A stretch of DNA of 64,000 nucleotides from Cardiobacteriaceae bacterium TAE3-ERU3 (GTDB lineage Bacteria; Pseudomonadota; Gammaproteobacteria; Cardiobacteriales; Cardiobacteriaceae). A model generated the notes under the pieces. That model was not told where the DNA came from. It worked only from the letters and a program-made list of their open reading frames with translations, and did no database searches. The stretch covers positions 1 to 64,000 of the forward strand of contig JAHUUI010000001.1 of NCBI GenBank assembly GCA_019218315.1. The letters are read 5' to 3'. Made by a program: the position numbers and the translations under genes. Positions 1 through 9,715 of the stretch are shown piece after piece. Position 1 is the first letter of the stretch; each line of letters starts with the position of its first letter.

Positions 1-133
1 GCAATAGGCAATAGGCAATAGGCAATAGGCAATAGGCAATAGGCAATAGGCAATAGGCAATAGGCAATAGGCAATAGGCAATAGGCAATAGGCAATAGGC
101 AATAGGCAATAGGCAATAGGCAATAGGCAATAG
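1..133. repeat. GCAATAG heptanucleotide tandem repeat, 19 perfect units
   Basis: Nineteen uninterrupted copies of the 7-mer GCAATAG are visible. The tract starts at the window edge, so it may be longer. Seven is not a multiple of three. On the plus strand TAG therefore falls in every frame and the tract cannot be coding. On the minus strand (CTATTGC) no stop appears in any frame, but no gene there is evident. The tract ends 56 nt before a candidate promoter for the mechanosensitive channel gene, so copy-number change by slippage could affect its expression. That last point is inference. Confidence 0.95.
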
Positions 134-189
134 GAGCTTATCGCCCGTTTTGCCCTTGAGAAAACCACCCACCCAATCGCGATAATGCT

Positions 190-218
190 TTATCAAAGCA
201 AGGTATTTTCGCTAAAAT
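190..218 (+). promoter_or_regulatory. Candidate sigma-70 promoter of the mechanosensitive channel gene
   Basis: TTATCA (190-195), a 17-nt spacer and TAAAAT (213-218) fit sigma-70 spacing, and the coding start at 250 is about 25 nt beyond the likely transcription start. The -10 lies inside the small dyad CGCTA-AAA-TAGCG (210-222). This is a sequence match only. Confidence 0.4.
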
Positions 219-249
219 AGCGGGTTCACCCGACCTCTAGGAATGACTC

Positions 250-3200
250 ATGCGCAAAACCCTGCTGCTTCTCGCAGCACTGCTGTTTACCTCGCTTTGC
301 CTGACACTATCAGGCCATGCGCAGCAAGCGCAATACGCGGCTCCCATCGTAGATACCTCAGCGCAAATCGATACTTTGCGCAGCAGCATCAAGCAACGCG
401 AAGAAACGCTAAAAAAGGAGCGAGAACAACTCGCCGCCCTGCATGAGGAAATCAAAGCGGGTATTGATATAGGGCAAGTCGTTTCCCAGCAAGCACTCAG
501 CCAACAGCGCAGCCAACTTGAAGAAGCACAGGTTCATGGCGACAATCTACGCCTGCGCCTGCAAGAAATCACTAAGGACATTGAAGCCAACCGTCAATCA
601 CGTGAAGAACTCGATACGCTACTGCAAAAGCAATCCAACCCACTGGCATCCGGTGAAGGCAGTACTGAGAACGATATCGCCAATACCCGCCGTGATATCC
701 AGCGCAACGAAACCTACGCCGCACTGCTCGTCACCCAGCTCACCCAAATCAATCAAGCCATTGAGCTCAATGCCGCATGGAAAGAAGCCCTGGGCCAACG
801 CTATCGCGCCTACAACGAACACTACCTCGAACAAAACAGCACCGAAGATGGCCAACGCCCAGCCAAACTTAACAATACCGAACAACAAGCAGCGCTGACA
901 GCCGAACGCAACCGGCTCACGGCACGGCTTGAGTCCGGCAACATGAACACCAAGGCGCGCCTCGAAACCAACATCGCGATTGCCATCATTAACAAACAAA
1001 TCCTGTTTAACCGTCTGCTACGCGAAATTGACGGTATCGACAGTCGCCTGCAGGAAATGCAATTCGTCGATTACAGTACCGTGTCACTAGAGCGTATTGA
1101 GCGTGTACAGCAAGAAATCATCGACACCAGAGCACGCCTCTCCAGCGCCGACGCACAAATTGAACAAAACTACAGTGTCATCACCGAGCAATACGGCATG
1201 CTCACCAACCGTCAGGAAGCCATCCCGGAAAAGATATCCAACCGCTATACCGCAATGGAAAATCAATACCGTGATCTAAAAGAAGAAATCGAGCTCACTG
1301 TATCCAACCTCGATTTGCTTGCCAATAAAGTTGATAGCCAATATACCGAGCTGTCTGCCAATTACCTCAAGCAGCGCTTTGCATTCGGCGGCAATATTGA
1401 CGGAGTCCTCGACATTGCCGCGAACATTGGCGAAGCGTATGGTCTATTTGCCGGTCAGTACGTCGTTTCACTATCAACACTGAGTAATGCATTGCAGGAC
1501 ATGGAAAGCTTGCATTGGGCCATGCTGATCATCACCATGCTGATTGTCCTTGCAGCGACGATCCTGCTTACCATATGGATGAACCGCATTGTGCGCCGCT
1601 ATCGCCAAGACAGCCGCCTCGGTTTCACCAAGCGCCTATTGCTGTTCCTATTCGGCATGCTCAAATACAACCTCCCTTATATTGGCTTTTTCTGCCTCAG
1701 CTTGCTGCTGGTTTCCATCACCTCACTGCCTTCACCAAGCTACGGCTTGCTTTTACTGCCATCAATCGCCTTGCTGATGGTCTCGATTCCCTACTTTGCA
1801 ATGCGCATTCTGATTGACTCACGCCTGCTCGAAACCACAGATAACCTGCGCATTATCAACATCGTCGGTATTCTATCGGGCATTGGCAGTTTGCTATTCG
1901 TTCAAGTCATGCTCGCACAGTGGATTTTAAACGACAGCAACACCATCGACGCTTTCCGCTGGGTATTTGGTGCTTATATCGCTGCCATCAGCATTCCGAT
2001 GTGGCGATCTGTGATTAAGATGGTGCGCTTCCTCAATGAATATTATGCAGACTACTACGCCTACCGGATTCTACGCGTGGTCATCTTCATCATTCCAATC
2101 GGCACAACATTTTTTGGTATCGCCAGCCTGTTTGGCTACCTCAACTTCGCCTGGATCAACGCCGAATTTCTGCTTTATTTCTTGCTCATATCAGTAATTT
2201 GGATCGGCTTGCTTGCCGCCTTCAAAGATGCGTCACTGTGGGCAAAACGCTATGCCCTGCTCAATACCAATAACGGCGTTTTTTGGGCGCAAGACGTCAT
2301 CAATCCGCTACACACGCTGCTGCGCTACACCAGCCTAATTCTGCTCATTGAGCTACTGCTGTATATTTACGGCTGGAACAGCAATACCCCACTGATCAGC
2401 GATCTGCTTACCCTGCTCAACGATCCATTGCTCTCAAGCAGCAAAAACACCCAGTTTACCCTGATGAACTTCATCATCATGGGCGTCTTTATTTACTTCT
2501 CCTTCCGCATCGGCATTTGGATCAAATCCTTCGCCTACCGTCTGGTTTTCGGCAAAATTGCTGATCTCGGTATTCGGAACAGCCTTGCTGTATTCGGGCA
2601 ATATGCCGTCGTCACCCTAGGGCTTTTGATCGCCTTACGCGTCATTGGCATCGACTTAACCGCCTTCACCGTCTTTGCTGGGGCGCTCGGTGTCGGGATT
2701 GGTTTCGGCTTGCAAACCATCGCCAATAACTTCATCAGCGGCATTATTTTGCTCATTGAGCGCCCGCTGCGCAATGGGGACATTATTTCTGTTGGCGGCT
2801 ACGACGGTACAGTGGAGCGGATTGGTATGCGCTCTTTGACCATGACCACATTTAACAACGAAAGCGTCATACTGCCAAACTCGGACTTCGTCACCTCTGC
2901 CTTTAAGAACTGGTCACATACTGACCAAATCGTACGCGTCATTCTCTACTTTGACGTCAACTACCGCCATGATCCGGATCAAGTTGAAGCGGCACTCACC
3001 GCTGAGCTCACCGCCATGGTTGCCGCAGGAGAATTGTCGGAAATACCACCGGATATCATTAATCGCGCTTTTGCCTACAACTGTAGCGAACGCGGCATAA
3101 CCTACCGTATTCAATATTACTTCCACCTGCTCGACCACGACTTTTTTGGCACGCGCCATCAAGTCATCCGCCGCATGTGGGATGCCTGCCATAAAAACGG

Positions 3201-3318
3201 CTTCGAGATTGCTTATCCCAAGCAAGATCTCTTCTTCCCAGACCACCCGGATCAACTCGCGCATAGTGTACGCAGCTTGCCCGATTTTCGCGGCCATGAC
3301 GGTGGTCATCCGGGCTAA
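250..3318 (+). CDS. MscS-superfamily mechanosensitive channel, MscK/MscM (YjeP)-like
   Basis: A large inner-membrane mechanosensitive channel that would release solutes on osmotic downshock. Residues 1-24 form a Sec signal peptide with an AxA-type end (GHA). Residues about 28-390 are a charged, coiled-coil-rich periplasmic domain. A series of hydrophobic segments runs from about residue 419 to 800. The MscS pore helix follows near 805-830, with the Gly/Ala-rich GVGIGFGLQTIANN signature, then the cytoplasmic MscS beta and C-terminal domains to residue 1022. The length is close to E. coli MscK (1120) and YjeP (1107), so this is not a short MscS. An AGGA sits 7 nt before the ATG. The family assignment is firm; which of MscK or MscM is the true counterpart cannot be settled here. 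Confidence 0.9.
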   Translation: MRKTLLLLAALLFTSLCLTLSGHAQQAQYAAPIVDTSAQIDTLRSSIKQREETLKKEREQLAALHEEIKAGIDIGQVVSQQALSQQRSQLEEAQVHGDNLRLRLQEITKDIEANRQSREELDTLLQKQSNPLASGEGSTENDIANTRRDIQRNETYAALLVTQLTQINQAIELNAAWKEALGQRYRAYNEHYLEQNSTEDGQRPAKLNNTEQQAALTAERNRLTARLESGNMNTKARLETNIAIAIINKQILFNRLLREIDGIDSRLQEMQFVDYSTVSLERIERVQQEIIDTRARLSSADAQIEQNYSVITEQYGMLTNRQEAIPEKISNRYTAMENQYRDLKEEIELTVSNLDLLANKVDSQYTELSANYLKQRFAFGGNIDGVLDIAANIGEAYGLFAGQYVVSLSTLSNALQDMESLHWAMLIITMLIVLAATILLTIWMNRIVRRYRQDSRLGFTKRLLLFLFGMLKYNLPYIGFFCLSLLLVSITSLPSPSYGLLLLPSIALLMVSIPYFAMRILIDSRLLETTDNLRIINIVGILSGIGSLLFVQVMLAQWILNDSNTIDAFRWVFGAYIAAISIPMWRSVIKMVRFLNEYYADYYAYRILRVVIFIIPIGTTFFGIASLFGYLNFAWINAEFLLYFLLISVIWIGLLAAFKDASLWAKRYALLNTNNGVFWAQDVINPLHTLLRYTSLILLIELLLYIYGWNSNTPLISDLLTLLNDPLLSSSKNTQFTLMNFIIMGVFIYFSFRIGIWIKSFAYRLVFGKIADLGIRNSLAVFGQYAVVTLGLLIALRVIGIDLTAFTVFAGALGVGIGFGLQTIANNFISGIILLIERPLRNGDIISVGGYDGTVERIGMRSLTMTTFNNESVILPNSDFVTSAFKNWSHTDQIVRVILYFDVNYRHDPDQVEAALTAELTAMVAAGELSEIPPDIINRAFAYNCSERGITYRIQYYFHLLDHDFFGTRHQVIRRMWDACHKNGFEIAYPKQDLFFPDHPDQLAHSVRSLPDFRGHDGGHPG

Positions 3319-3351
3319 AAAAATGGCACATTGGAATAACCAATGTGCCAT
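3317..3351. terminator. Bidirectional terminator between convergent genes
   Basis: A perfect 12-bp stem, ATGGCACATTGG (3323-3334) with CCAATGTGCCAT (3340-3351), has a 5-nt loop. The run of seven A at 3317-3323 gives a U-tract when read on the minus strand, so it best serves the glutamate dehydrogenase-side transcript. It also ends the convergent channel gene, whose stop codon it touches. Confidence 0.8.
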
Positions 3352-3373
3352 ATCTTGTTGCTGACAAGCAGAA

Positions 3374-3670
3374 CTATTTTTTCTGCTTTTCTTTACGCTT
3401 TTTCTTGACCACTTTTTTCGCTTCCGATACTTGCAAGCGGCCTGAAATAAAGTCGAAGATCACATCACGTTTATTCCAGAAAAGGTTCTGCATCTTTTCT
3501 TCGGAATAAAGCTTTTTGACCATCATCGGCAAGCCGGCATGAATCATCTTCGCCACTTCGTTATTGTGCACTTCAATATCCATAGCCTCTTTTAAGGTCA
3601 AGCTATGCTTATTGAGATAGCTGTGCAGCTGGGTGCGTACACCCGGATTTATATCAAACTGCTTCATCAT
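3374..3670 (-). CDS. Small Lys-rich protein of unknown function downstream of gdh
   Basis: I do not recognise this 98-residue protein. The frame is open further upstream, but an AAGGAGG lies 8 nt before the ATG at 3670 (second Met at 3667), which decides the start. The product has no signal peptide or membrane segment. It looks helical in the middle and ends in a strongly basic tail (VVKKKRKEKQKK), which suggests nucleic-acid or ribosome contact. It begins 60 nt after the stop of the NAD-glutamate dehydrogenase gene on the same strand, with no terminator between them, and the shared terminator follows. Co-transcription is therefore likely. The ribosome-binding site and the operon position make it a convincing gene; its function is open. 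Confidence 0.75.
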   Translation of the reverse strand: MMKQFDINPGVRTQLHSYLNKHSLTLKEAMDIEVHNNEVAKMIHAGLPMMVKKLYSEEKMQNLFWNKRDVIFDFISGRLQVSEAKKVVKKKRKEKQKK

Positions 3671-3730
3671 GGTTTGCTCCTCCTTGAGCACAAGAATACC
3701 GGCAACAGGTAAGCTATTGCCGGTGATCAC

Positions 3731-6700
3731 TTAATGATCTGTCGCCAGCGCCGCAATTTCACCGAGTACTACAGAAAGTGTGGCAAGATCAGTGTCATCA
3801 CGATGATCCAGTTCCGTGACGGCACTATCCACGCGCTTGAGTAAACTACTGCGCGTTTCAGCCCAATCCTCGACCGGATGATCGCTCTCCTTCTCAAGCA
3901 GATTTTGTGCAATGGTACGCAAAGTCGCATAGAAGCTGTTCAGCAATGCACCACGTGCGCGGCGCTCCCAATAATTGCTCGCCGGCAATTGATTGATTTG
4001 CGCAAGTAGCCATTCACCGTTGAGGCGTCGCTGTACACTGAAATACACTTCTGCGACGTGCTCAAGTGATTGACCACTTTGCTCCGCAATCAATACCACA
4101 TCAAGCGCAGAGACAAATAACGGCAACGAGGCCAGTGCTTTAGCATTTTGCTCAGAAAAGCCGGCCTGCTCGAGCTGCTCTTGCTTGTCTGCAATCCGCT
4201 CAGCAAAATGTGCTGCAAGAGGGCCATCATCGCGAATCAATTGCTCAACACAGCCTTTAAAGCGCTCTGTCATCGCTTGAACGTCTATTGGTGTATTTAG
4301 GTTGCGTAAGAACCAGAAAATGGCACGTTCCAATACCTGACGCACACTGATCTCAGCCTCGATCTGAAGCTCCGCATCAACTTGATTGTCCATTGCCTCG
4401 ATCATCGCCCAGTAGCGACGAGCATGGAATACTTCGCGTGCCAAAGCATAGCAGCTGGCAATGACCGCAGCACCTTCACCTGTTTCTTCCACTGCACGGA
4501 AGACAAAACTGATGCCCATGCGATTAACCAGACTATTGGTCAGGTAAGTCGAGATAATCTCACGATGCAAGCGGTGATCCGGCATCACATCTTTAAAGCG
4601 CTCGCGCAGCGTTTCTGGGAAATAGCGCGGTAGTTCATTGATGAAATAAGGATTATCTGGCAGCTCAGACGCAAGTAAATGATCGTATACCCACATTTTT
4701 GCGTAGGCGAGCAGCACAGCCAACTCTGGATTGGTCAGGCCCTGATGATTTTTCAGGCGCATTTCTGCGTCGCTATCATCAGGCAAGTACTCAATTGCAC
4801 GGTCAAGGCGCCCTTCCTGCTCAAGCTGGCGAATAATACGCATGTAATCGGCCAGTTTCTGCGGTCGGTACGCACTCACTTCAATGGTCTGCGGTTGCAT
4901 GTAGTTTTGGCGCAGTACTAATGCCGCCACTTCATCAGTCATACTCGCCAGCAATTCATTGCGCTGCTTTTGGGTCATATCACCCTGTTCAACGATTTTA
5001 TTGAGCAGAATTTTGATATTGACCTCATGGTCCGAACAGTTCACACCACCAGAGTTATCAATAGCATCGGTATAGACACGACCACCGTTAAGCGCGTATT
5101 CAATGCGCCCACGTTGGGTCATGCCGAGGTTACCACCCTCACCAATTACCTTCGCACGAATATCGCAACCATTGACACGCAGCCCGTCATTGGCACGGTC
5201 ACCAACTTCGCTGTTTGCTTCCTCGCTGTGCTTAACGTAAGTACCAATACCGCCATTCCAAATCAGATCAACCGGTGCTTTGAGTAAGCGATTGATCAGC
5301 TGATTTGGGGTCAGTTTGTCTTCTTCAATGGCAAATGCTTCTTTCATCTCCGGCGTAATCGCCACGGATTTATCCTGACGTGAGAACACGCCACCGCCAG
5401 CACTAATCAGGCTCTCATCATAGTCAGCCCAGTTTGAGCGCGGCAATGCGAACAGGCGCTCACGCTCGGCATAAGAGGCTTCACAATCCGGATTAGGATC
5501 AATGAAGATATGCAGGTGGTTAAATGCGGCTTGCAAGCGGATTTTACGCGACAGCAACATACCGTTACCAAAAACATCGCCGCTCATATCGCCGATACCA
5601 ACCACGGTAAATTCATCCTGTTCCTGGATATCTTTGCCCATCATGCGGAAATGGCGCTTGACCGATTCCCACGCACCGCGCGCAGTAATACCCATGGCTT
5701 TGTGGTCGTAGCCTACCGAGCCACCAGATGCAAACGCATCATCGAGCCAAAAACCGTATTCTGCTGCGACGCCATTGGCGATATCAGAAAATGCTGCCGT
5801 GCCTTTATCAGCAGCGACAACCAGATAAGGATCATCCTCATCGTGGCGTACGGTATTTTCTGGTGCAACAATCTCACCTTCTACGAGGTTATCCGTAATA
5901 TCGAGCATGCCGCGAATGAAGGTTTTATAGCAGGCTTTACCTTCTTCCATAAATGCTTCGCGGCTGTCAGTCGGAGTTTTGACGATAAAGCCACCCTTTG
6001 AACCGACCGGTACGATTACCGCGTTTTTAACCATCTGCGCTTTGACCAAACCAAGAATTTCCGTACGGAAATCTTCCATCCTGTCAGACCAACGCAGGCC
6101 ACCACGGGCAACCTTACCACCACGCAAATGCACCGCTTCGACTTTCGGTGAATAGACGAAAATCTCGAACATTGGTCGTGGCTTAGGAAGTTCTTCAATC
6201 GTTGATGCGGCAAATTTGAATGACAAGCGATCTTTGCGGCTACCATCTTCTTCGCGCTGATAGAAATTGGTGCGCAATAGCGCATTGATCAGATTCAGGA
6301 ACCAACGCAGAATACGGTCTTCATCGAGACTCTTGACCTGTGCAAGCTGGTTTTCAATATCCTTACAAACTGACTTCACGGCTTCCTCGCGCCCTGCGCT
6401 TTGCTCAGGATCCATGCGCAAGTGGAACAGCTTGACCAGCGCAACTGTAATATCCCGGTTTTGATTTAGCGTTTGCTGAATGTACTCGCTTGAAAATGGT
6501 GCGCGCGCCTGCAGCATATAGCGCGACAAAGCACGTAAAATAACGACATCATCAACATTAAGCTCAGTAGTCAAAACCAATTCATTAAAGCGATCGCTCT
6601 CAACTTCACCATTCCAGACTCGGTGTAAGCTTTCTTCAACTTGGCTACGCACCATAGCCATATCCACAGCTTTGGCATTGCGCAGATACAGATCGTATTC

Positions 6701-8524
6701 CTGCATCCACAGTTTATGCCCATCTTCAAGATTGAATTCATAAGGGAATGCGGCTGACACAGCAACGCCGAAATCTTCAAGAATCGGCAACACATTAGAC
6801 AGCGAAGCTTGCTTGCCATAACCATACATTTTGAGGTGCAACTGATCGCTGCTTTCCCCAGCTGACTGATAGAGGTACAAAGACAACGGCTCTGCTTCAT
6901 TGAGCTGGTCAAGCCTGCATGTGTCTTTAACTGCGGTGCGCGTCGAATAAGTATCACGATAAGCCGCTGGCAATGCATCAGCAAAGCGGCGCAGCAAGCG
7001 ATTTCCTTCAGCCTCACCCATCGCTTCGATCATATCTTGCTGGTAATCGTCATTCCAGTCGTGCATTGCTTCAATCAAGCGCTCTTCAAGTGCCTGATTA
7101 TCAAACTGCTTGATCGCACCTGGCGTAGTGCGTACATGCACATGGAGGCGTGCGTGATGCACTTCGTTAAACTGAGTCGAAAACTCTGACGAAATACCAC
7201 CAAAGGCATCCAGTAAAATTTCTTGGAATTTCAGGCGCAATTGCGTATTGAATTTTGCCCTTGGCACGTAAATCAAGCACGAAACGAAGCGCTGATAATG
7301 GTCAATACGGGTAAACAGGCGCAAGCGCTTTTTATCGTGTAAATGCAAAATACCCATTGCCATTGGATAAAGCTCATCAATATTAGCCTGGAATAAATCA
7401 TCACGCGGCAACGTATTGAGGACATGAAGCATTTTTTTATAAGCATGGCCATTTTTAGGCAAACCTGCACGCTCCAATACTTGATCGGCTTTTTCACGCA
7501 AAAGCGGAATTTGATTGACTGTCAGCTGGTAAGCAGATGCGGTCAGCAATCCGATAAAGCGGTACTCGCCAATAACGTTACCCTGATCATCAAAACGCTG
7601 AATGCCAAGGAAATCCATATATGCAGCACGGTGAACTGGTGAAATATGGCTTGATTTGGACAACAACAATACCTGAGGCTCAAGCAACATACGCTTGAGT
7701 TCTGAAGGCAGCTCACTAAAACTCTTTGAGCGCTTGTCTTCACCATCATCCTCAAGCATGCCAAGCCCACTACCACCGGCGATATACAATTCCAGATCAT
7801 CCTGATTGTGCTCAACACGGTACTCACGGAAGCCTAGGAATGTGAAATTACCGTTGAGGATCCAGTCAATAAAAGCAAGTACTTCACCTTTATCAAAAGA
7901 CTCATTAGGCAAATTAGAGTGTTCGAGCTCCTTTTTGATGGCTTCAAGCCGATCATGCATAGGCTGCCAATCACGAACCACAACATCGAGAAGGTTAATT
8001 TTCTCAAGAAGCTCACGCTTGATCGCACTCAGCTCTTTTTCATCTATCTGGCGATCAACCTCGCAATACATTACTGACAAGTACTTTGCATCACTACTCT
8101 GTACAGAATCGATACTCATCAGCTCGCCATGCTCATCACGCTCTACATGGACGATGGTATGTAACAAGCGATGCATGGCCAATCCACGAGCTTCCAAGCA
8201 CATCATCAGCGTATCAACCAAAAACGGACGATCGCGCACAACCATTTGGATGACAGTGTGTGGCGTATGGAAATGCTCTTCTTCGACTGAAGGATTAAAG
8301 ACGCGAATTTGAGGTGCGCTGCCATCGTACGCCTTGACCAAGGCAAAATGGGTCAGCAGTACACCAGCAAGATCAACATCATTCATGCTATCTGCTTGAT
8401 CGTCAGGCAATTGATCAAGATATGGATGAGCAAAGTTTTCCAAAAGTCCCAAATCTTTTTTAGGCACATATTTCCCAGCTTGCGCAACAATCGCCGCAAA
8501 CCGTTTTTCAAATGACTCGGACAT
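3731..8524 (-). CDS. gdhB: NAD-specific glutamate dehydrogenase, large (180-kDa) class
   Basis: This enzyme oxidatively deaminates glutamate to 2-oxoglutarate and ammonia with NAD+ (EC 1.4.1.2) and is usually catabolic. The 1597-residue length is typical of the large bacterial class (Bac_GDH family). An N-terminal regulatory half of roughly 700 residues is followed by the catalytic core. The core shows GGLRWSDR near residue 810, the glycine- and lysine-rich VKNAVIVPVGSKGGF stretch, and the later cofactor-domain motif VGIGDMSGDVFGNGM. The frame is open to 8536, but GGAG placed 5 nt before the ATG at 8524 favours that start (MSESFEKRF). It is first in an apparent two-gene unit with the small Lys-tailed gene. 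No frameshift is seen. Confidence 0.95.
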   Translation of the reverse strand: MSESFEKRFAAIVAQAGKYVPKKDLGLLENFAHPYLDQLPDDQADSMNDVDLAGVLLTHFALVKAYDGSAPQIRVFNPSVEEEHFHTPHTVIQMVVRDRPFLVDTLMMCLEARGLAMHRLLHTIVHVERDEHGELMSIDSVQSSDAKYLSVMYCEVDRQIDEKELSAIKRELLEKINLLDVVVRDWQPMHDRLEAIKKELEHSNLPNESFDKGEVLAFIDWILNGNFTFLGFREYRVEHNQDDLELYIAGGSGLGMLEDDGEDKRSKSFSELPSELKRMLLEPQVLLLSKSSHISPVHRAAYMDFLGIQRFDDQGNVIGEYRFIGLLTASAYQLTVNQIPLLREKADQVLERAGLPKNGHAYKKMLHVLNTLPRDDLFQANIDELYPMAMGILHLHDKKRLRLFTRIDHYQRFVSCLIYVPRAKFNTQLRLKFQEILLDAFGGISSEFSTQFNEVHHARLHVHVRTTPGAIKQFDNQALEERLIEAMHDWNDDYQQDMIEAMGEAEGNRLLRRFADALPAAYRDTYSTRTAVKDTCRLDQLNEAEPLSLYLYQSAGESSDQLHLKMYGYGKQASLSNVLPILEDFGVAVSAAFPYEFNLEDGHKLWMQEYDLYLRNAKAVDMAMVRSQVEESLHRVWNGEVESDRFNELVLTTELNVDDVVILRALSRYMLQARAPFSSEYIQQTLNQNRDITVALVKLFHLRMDPEQSAGREEAVKSVCKDIENQLAQVKSLDEDRILRWFLNLINALLRTNFYQREEDGSRKDRLSFKFAASTIEELPKPRPMFEIFVYSPKVEAVHLRGGKVARGGLRWSDRMEDFRTEILGLVKAQMVKNAVIVPVGSKGGFIVKTPTDSREAFMEEGKACYKTFIRGMLDITDNLVEGEIVAPENTVRHDEDDPYLVVAADKGTAAFSDIANGVAAEYGFWLDDAFASGGSVGYDHKAMGITARGAWESVKRHFRMMGKDIQEQDEFTVVGIGDMSGDVFGNGMLLSRKIRLQAAFNHLHIFIDPNPDCEASYAERERLFALPRSNWADYDESLISAGGGVFSRQDKSVAITPEMKEAFAIEEDKLTPNQLINRLLKAPVDLIWNGGIGTYVKHSEEANSEVGDRANDGLRVNGCDIRAKVIGEGGNLGMTQRGRIEYALNGGRVYTDAIDNSGGVNCSDHEVNIKILLNKIVEQGDMTQKQRNELLASMTDEVAALVLRQNYMQPQTIEVSAYRPQKLADYMRIIRQLEQEGRLDRAIEYLPDDSDAEMRLKNHQGLTNPELAVLLAYAKMWVYDHLLASELPDNPYFINELPRYFPETLRERFKDVMPDHRLHREIISTYLTNSLVNRMGISFVFRAVEETGEGAAVIASCYALAREVFHARRYWAMIEAMDNQVDAELQIEAEISVRQVLERAIFWFLRNLNTPIDVQAMTERFKGCVEQLIRDDGPLAAHFAERIADKQEQLEQAGFSEQNAKALASLPLFVSALDVVLIAEQSGQSLEHVAEVYFSVQRRLNGEWLLAQINQLPASNYWERRARGALLNSFYATLRTIAQNLLEKESDHPVEDWAETRSSLLKRVDSAVTELDHRDDTDLATLSVVLGEIAALATDH

Positions 8525-8953
8525 AATTTCTCCCATAAATCTTGATCTATTTTTGGTTGCCTAAAGTGCTGCGCAACCTACCGCAATAAACAAACGCCGT
8601 AGCTGAAACTGCTACATCTACAAAAGGATTCCGGCTATCTTTTAATAGATGACAGCAGTATAAAATAGTGCGTCACCGCAACCGATTTGATAGCCCTATC
8701 ATCCGTGGATATATTCTAGCACTGACATTATATTTATGTATCCTTGCGGCCTTTCCTCACAGTAAATTAAAGCCTTCCAAAGCAACGCCACCATACGCAC
8801 AACAGCGCAATGAAGAGACGATACTAAAAATATCCTGTTGTTTTAAATAAAATAACCAAAATAAAAGTTGATTAACGCTACAAATATCAACGGTCTTTTT
8901 GGGGTACTAGATATATATACCGTCATAGAAAGCAGCATTAAGATACCCTGCTA
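8525..8953. other. Gene-free stretch upstream of gdh
   Basis: About 430 bases without a credible gene. A 60-codon frame at 8668-8850 lacks a ribosome-binding site and resembles nothing I know. The stretch must hold the gdh promoter on the minus strand. A TATACT-like -10 is readable at 8657-8662 (minus), but no convincing -35 goes with it. A small dyad, GTAGC-N7-GCTAC, lies near 8600-8620. Confidence 0.6.
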
Positions 8954-8987
8954 ACAAAATCGGCCTGCAAAAGCAGGCCGATTTTGT
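8954..8987. terminator. Terminator of the tol-pal operon (near-symmetric)
   Basis: A perfect 15-bp inverted repeat, ACAAAATCGGCCTGC (8954-8968) with GCAGGCCGATTTTGT (8973-8987), has an AAAA loop. The GC core flanked by A and T runs is a rho-independent terminator readable in both directions. On the minus strand it lies about 107 nt past the cpoB stop, with no other gene between. Confidence 0.85.
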
Positions 8988-9093
8988 ATCCAAACCAGTC
9001 CAATCACACTATATTAACTTTCAAGGATCGCGTCATCAGAACGGTTTTTTCATATCCCGACAATTTTTGAAGCCAGAACGCCGCATCTGTATC

Positions 9094-9690
9094 TCAGTTA
9101 CCAGTAATTGCCTGAACCCCATACTGAGTGAGCAGATTGGCATCTTGATCACGACCAGCCGCGCGCAATGATGAAATCAGCTTTTCAAGTGCCGCTGCAG
9201 ATTTTTCACCATTTGGTGCTTCACGTAAGTATTGCCCCAAATAACGGTTAGCCAAATCAAATTGGCGCTGGTTGTAATAAGCATCGCCTAGCCAGTAACG
9301 TGCAAGATTCAAGCGGCTGCTATCTCCACTGCCACCTTGATTGATGTATTGCTCAAATAGCGTGGCTGCATTAGCCAAGTCACCGGCGCGATACACAGAA
9401 AGTGCCTGGTCAAAGCCATCAACCTGACCAGCAGCTTCTCGAATTGGCTGATCATCATAAACGCCGCTACGACGCTGCGAAGGAATTGCTGTGATGCCGG
9501 TTGGGACGCGAATCCCACTACTGGCAACCTGCTCGCCAAGTGCCTGCTGCTGAGCTTCAAGCTGTGCAACACGATTACTTAACGCCCGCAACATATCGCT
9601 GTTGGACTGCAATTGAGCCATTTGTGCATTATTTGCACCACACCCCGACAACAATAGCGCAAGAGAAAGTCCTGATATACGCAAAAACAT
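9094..9690 (-). CDS. cpoB: CpoB/YbgF, Tol-Pal system TPR protein
   Basis: A periplasmic coordinator of the Tol-Pal machine with cell-wall synthesis during constriction. It begins with a signal sequence. The LLSGC motif at about residues 14-18 looks like a lipobox, which is unusual because E. coli CpoB is not a lipoprotein. Residues about 25-60 form a trimerising coiled coil (QLQSNSDMLRALSNRV, QLEAQQQ), followed by a short linker. Tetratricopeptide repeats run from about residue 92 to the end (ALSVYRAGDLANAATLFEQY, YWLGDAYYNQRQFDLANRYL). Two consecutive ATGs exist; the second (9690) is 5 nt from GGAG and is preferred over 9693. It is the last gene of the tolQRAB-pal-cpoB run, 25 nt after pal. 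Confidence 0.9.
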   Translation of the reverse strand: MFLRISGLSLALLLSGCGANNAQMAQLQSNSDMLRALSNRVAQLEAQQQALGEQVASSGIRVPTGITAIPSQRRSGVYDDQPIREAAGQVDGFDQALSVYRAGDLANAATLFEQYINQGGSGDSSRLNLARYWLGDAYYNQRQFDLANRYLGQYLREAPNGEKSAAALEKLISSLRAAGRDQDANLLTQYGVQAITGN

Positions 9691-9715
9691 CATATCTCCT
9701 TAATAAATTCCGTAA

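Noticed and set aside
8668-8850. A 60-codon frame in the gap upstream of gdh
   Set aside because: No ribosome-binding site, no homology I can recall, and low-complexity C-terminus.
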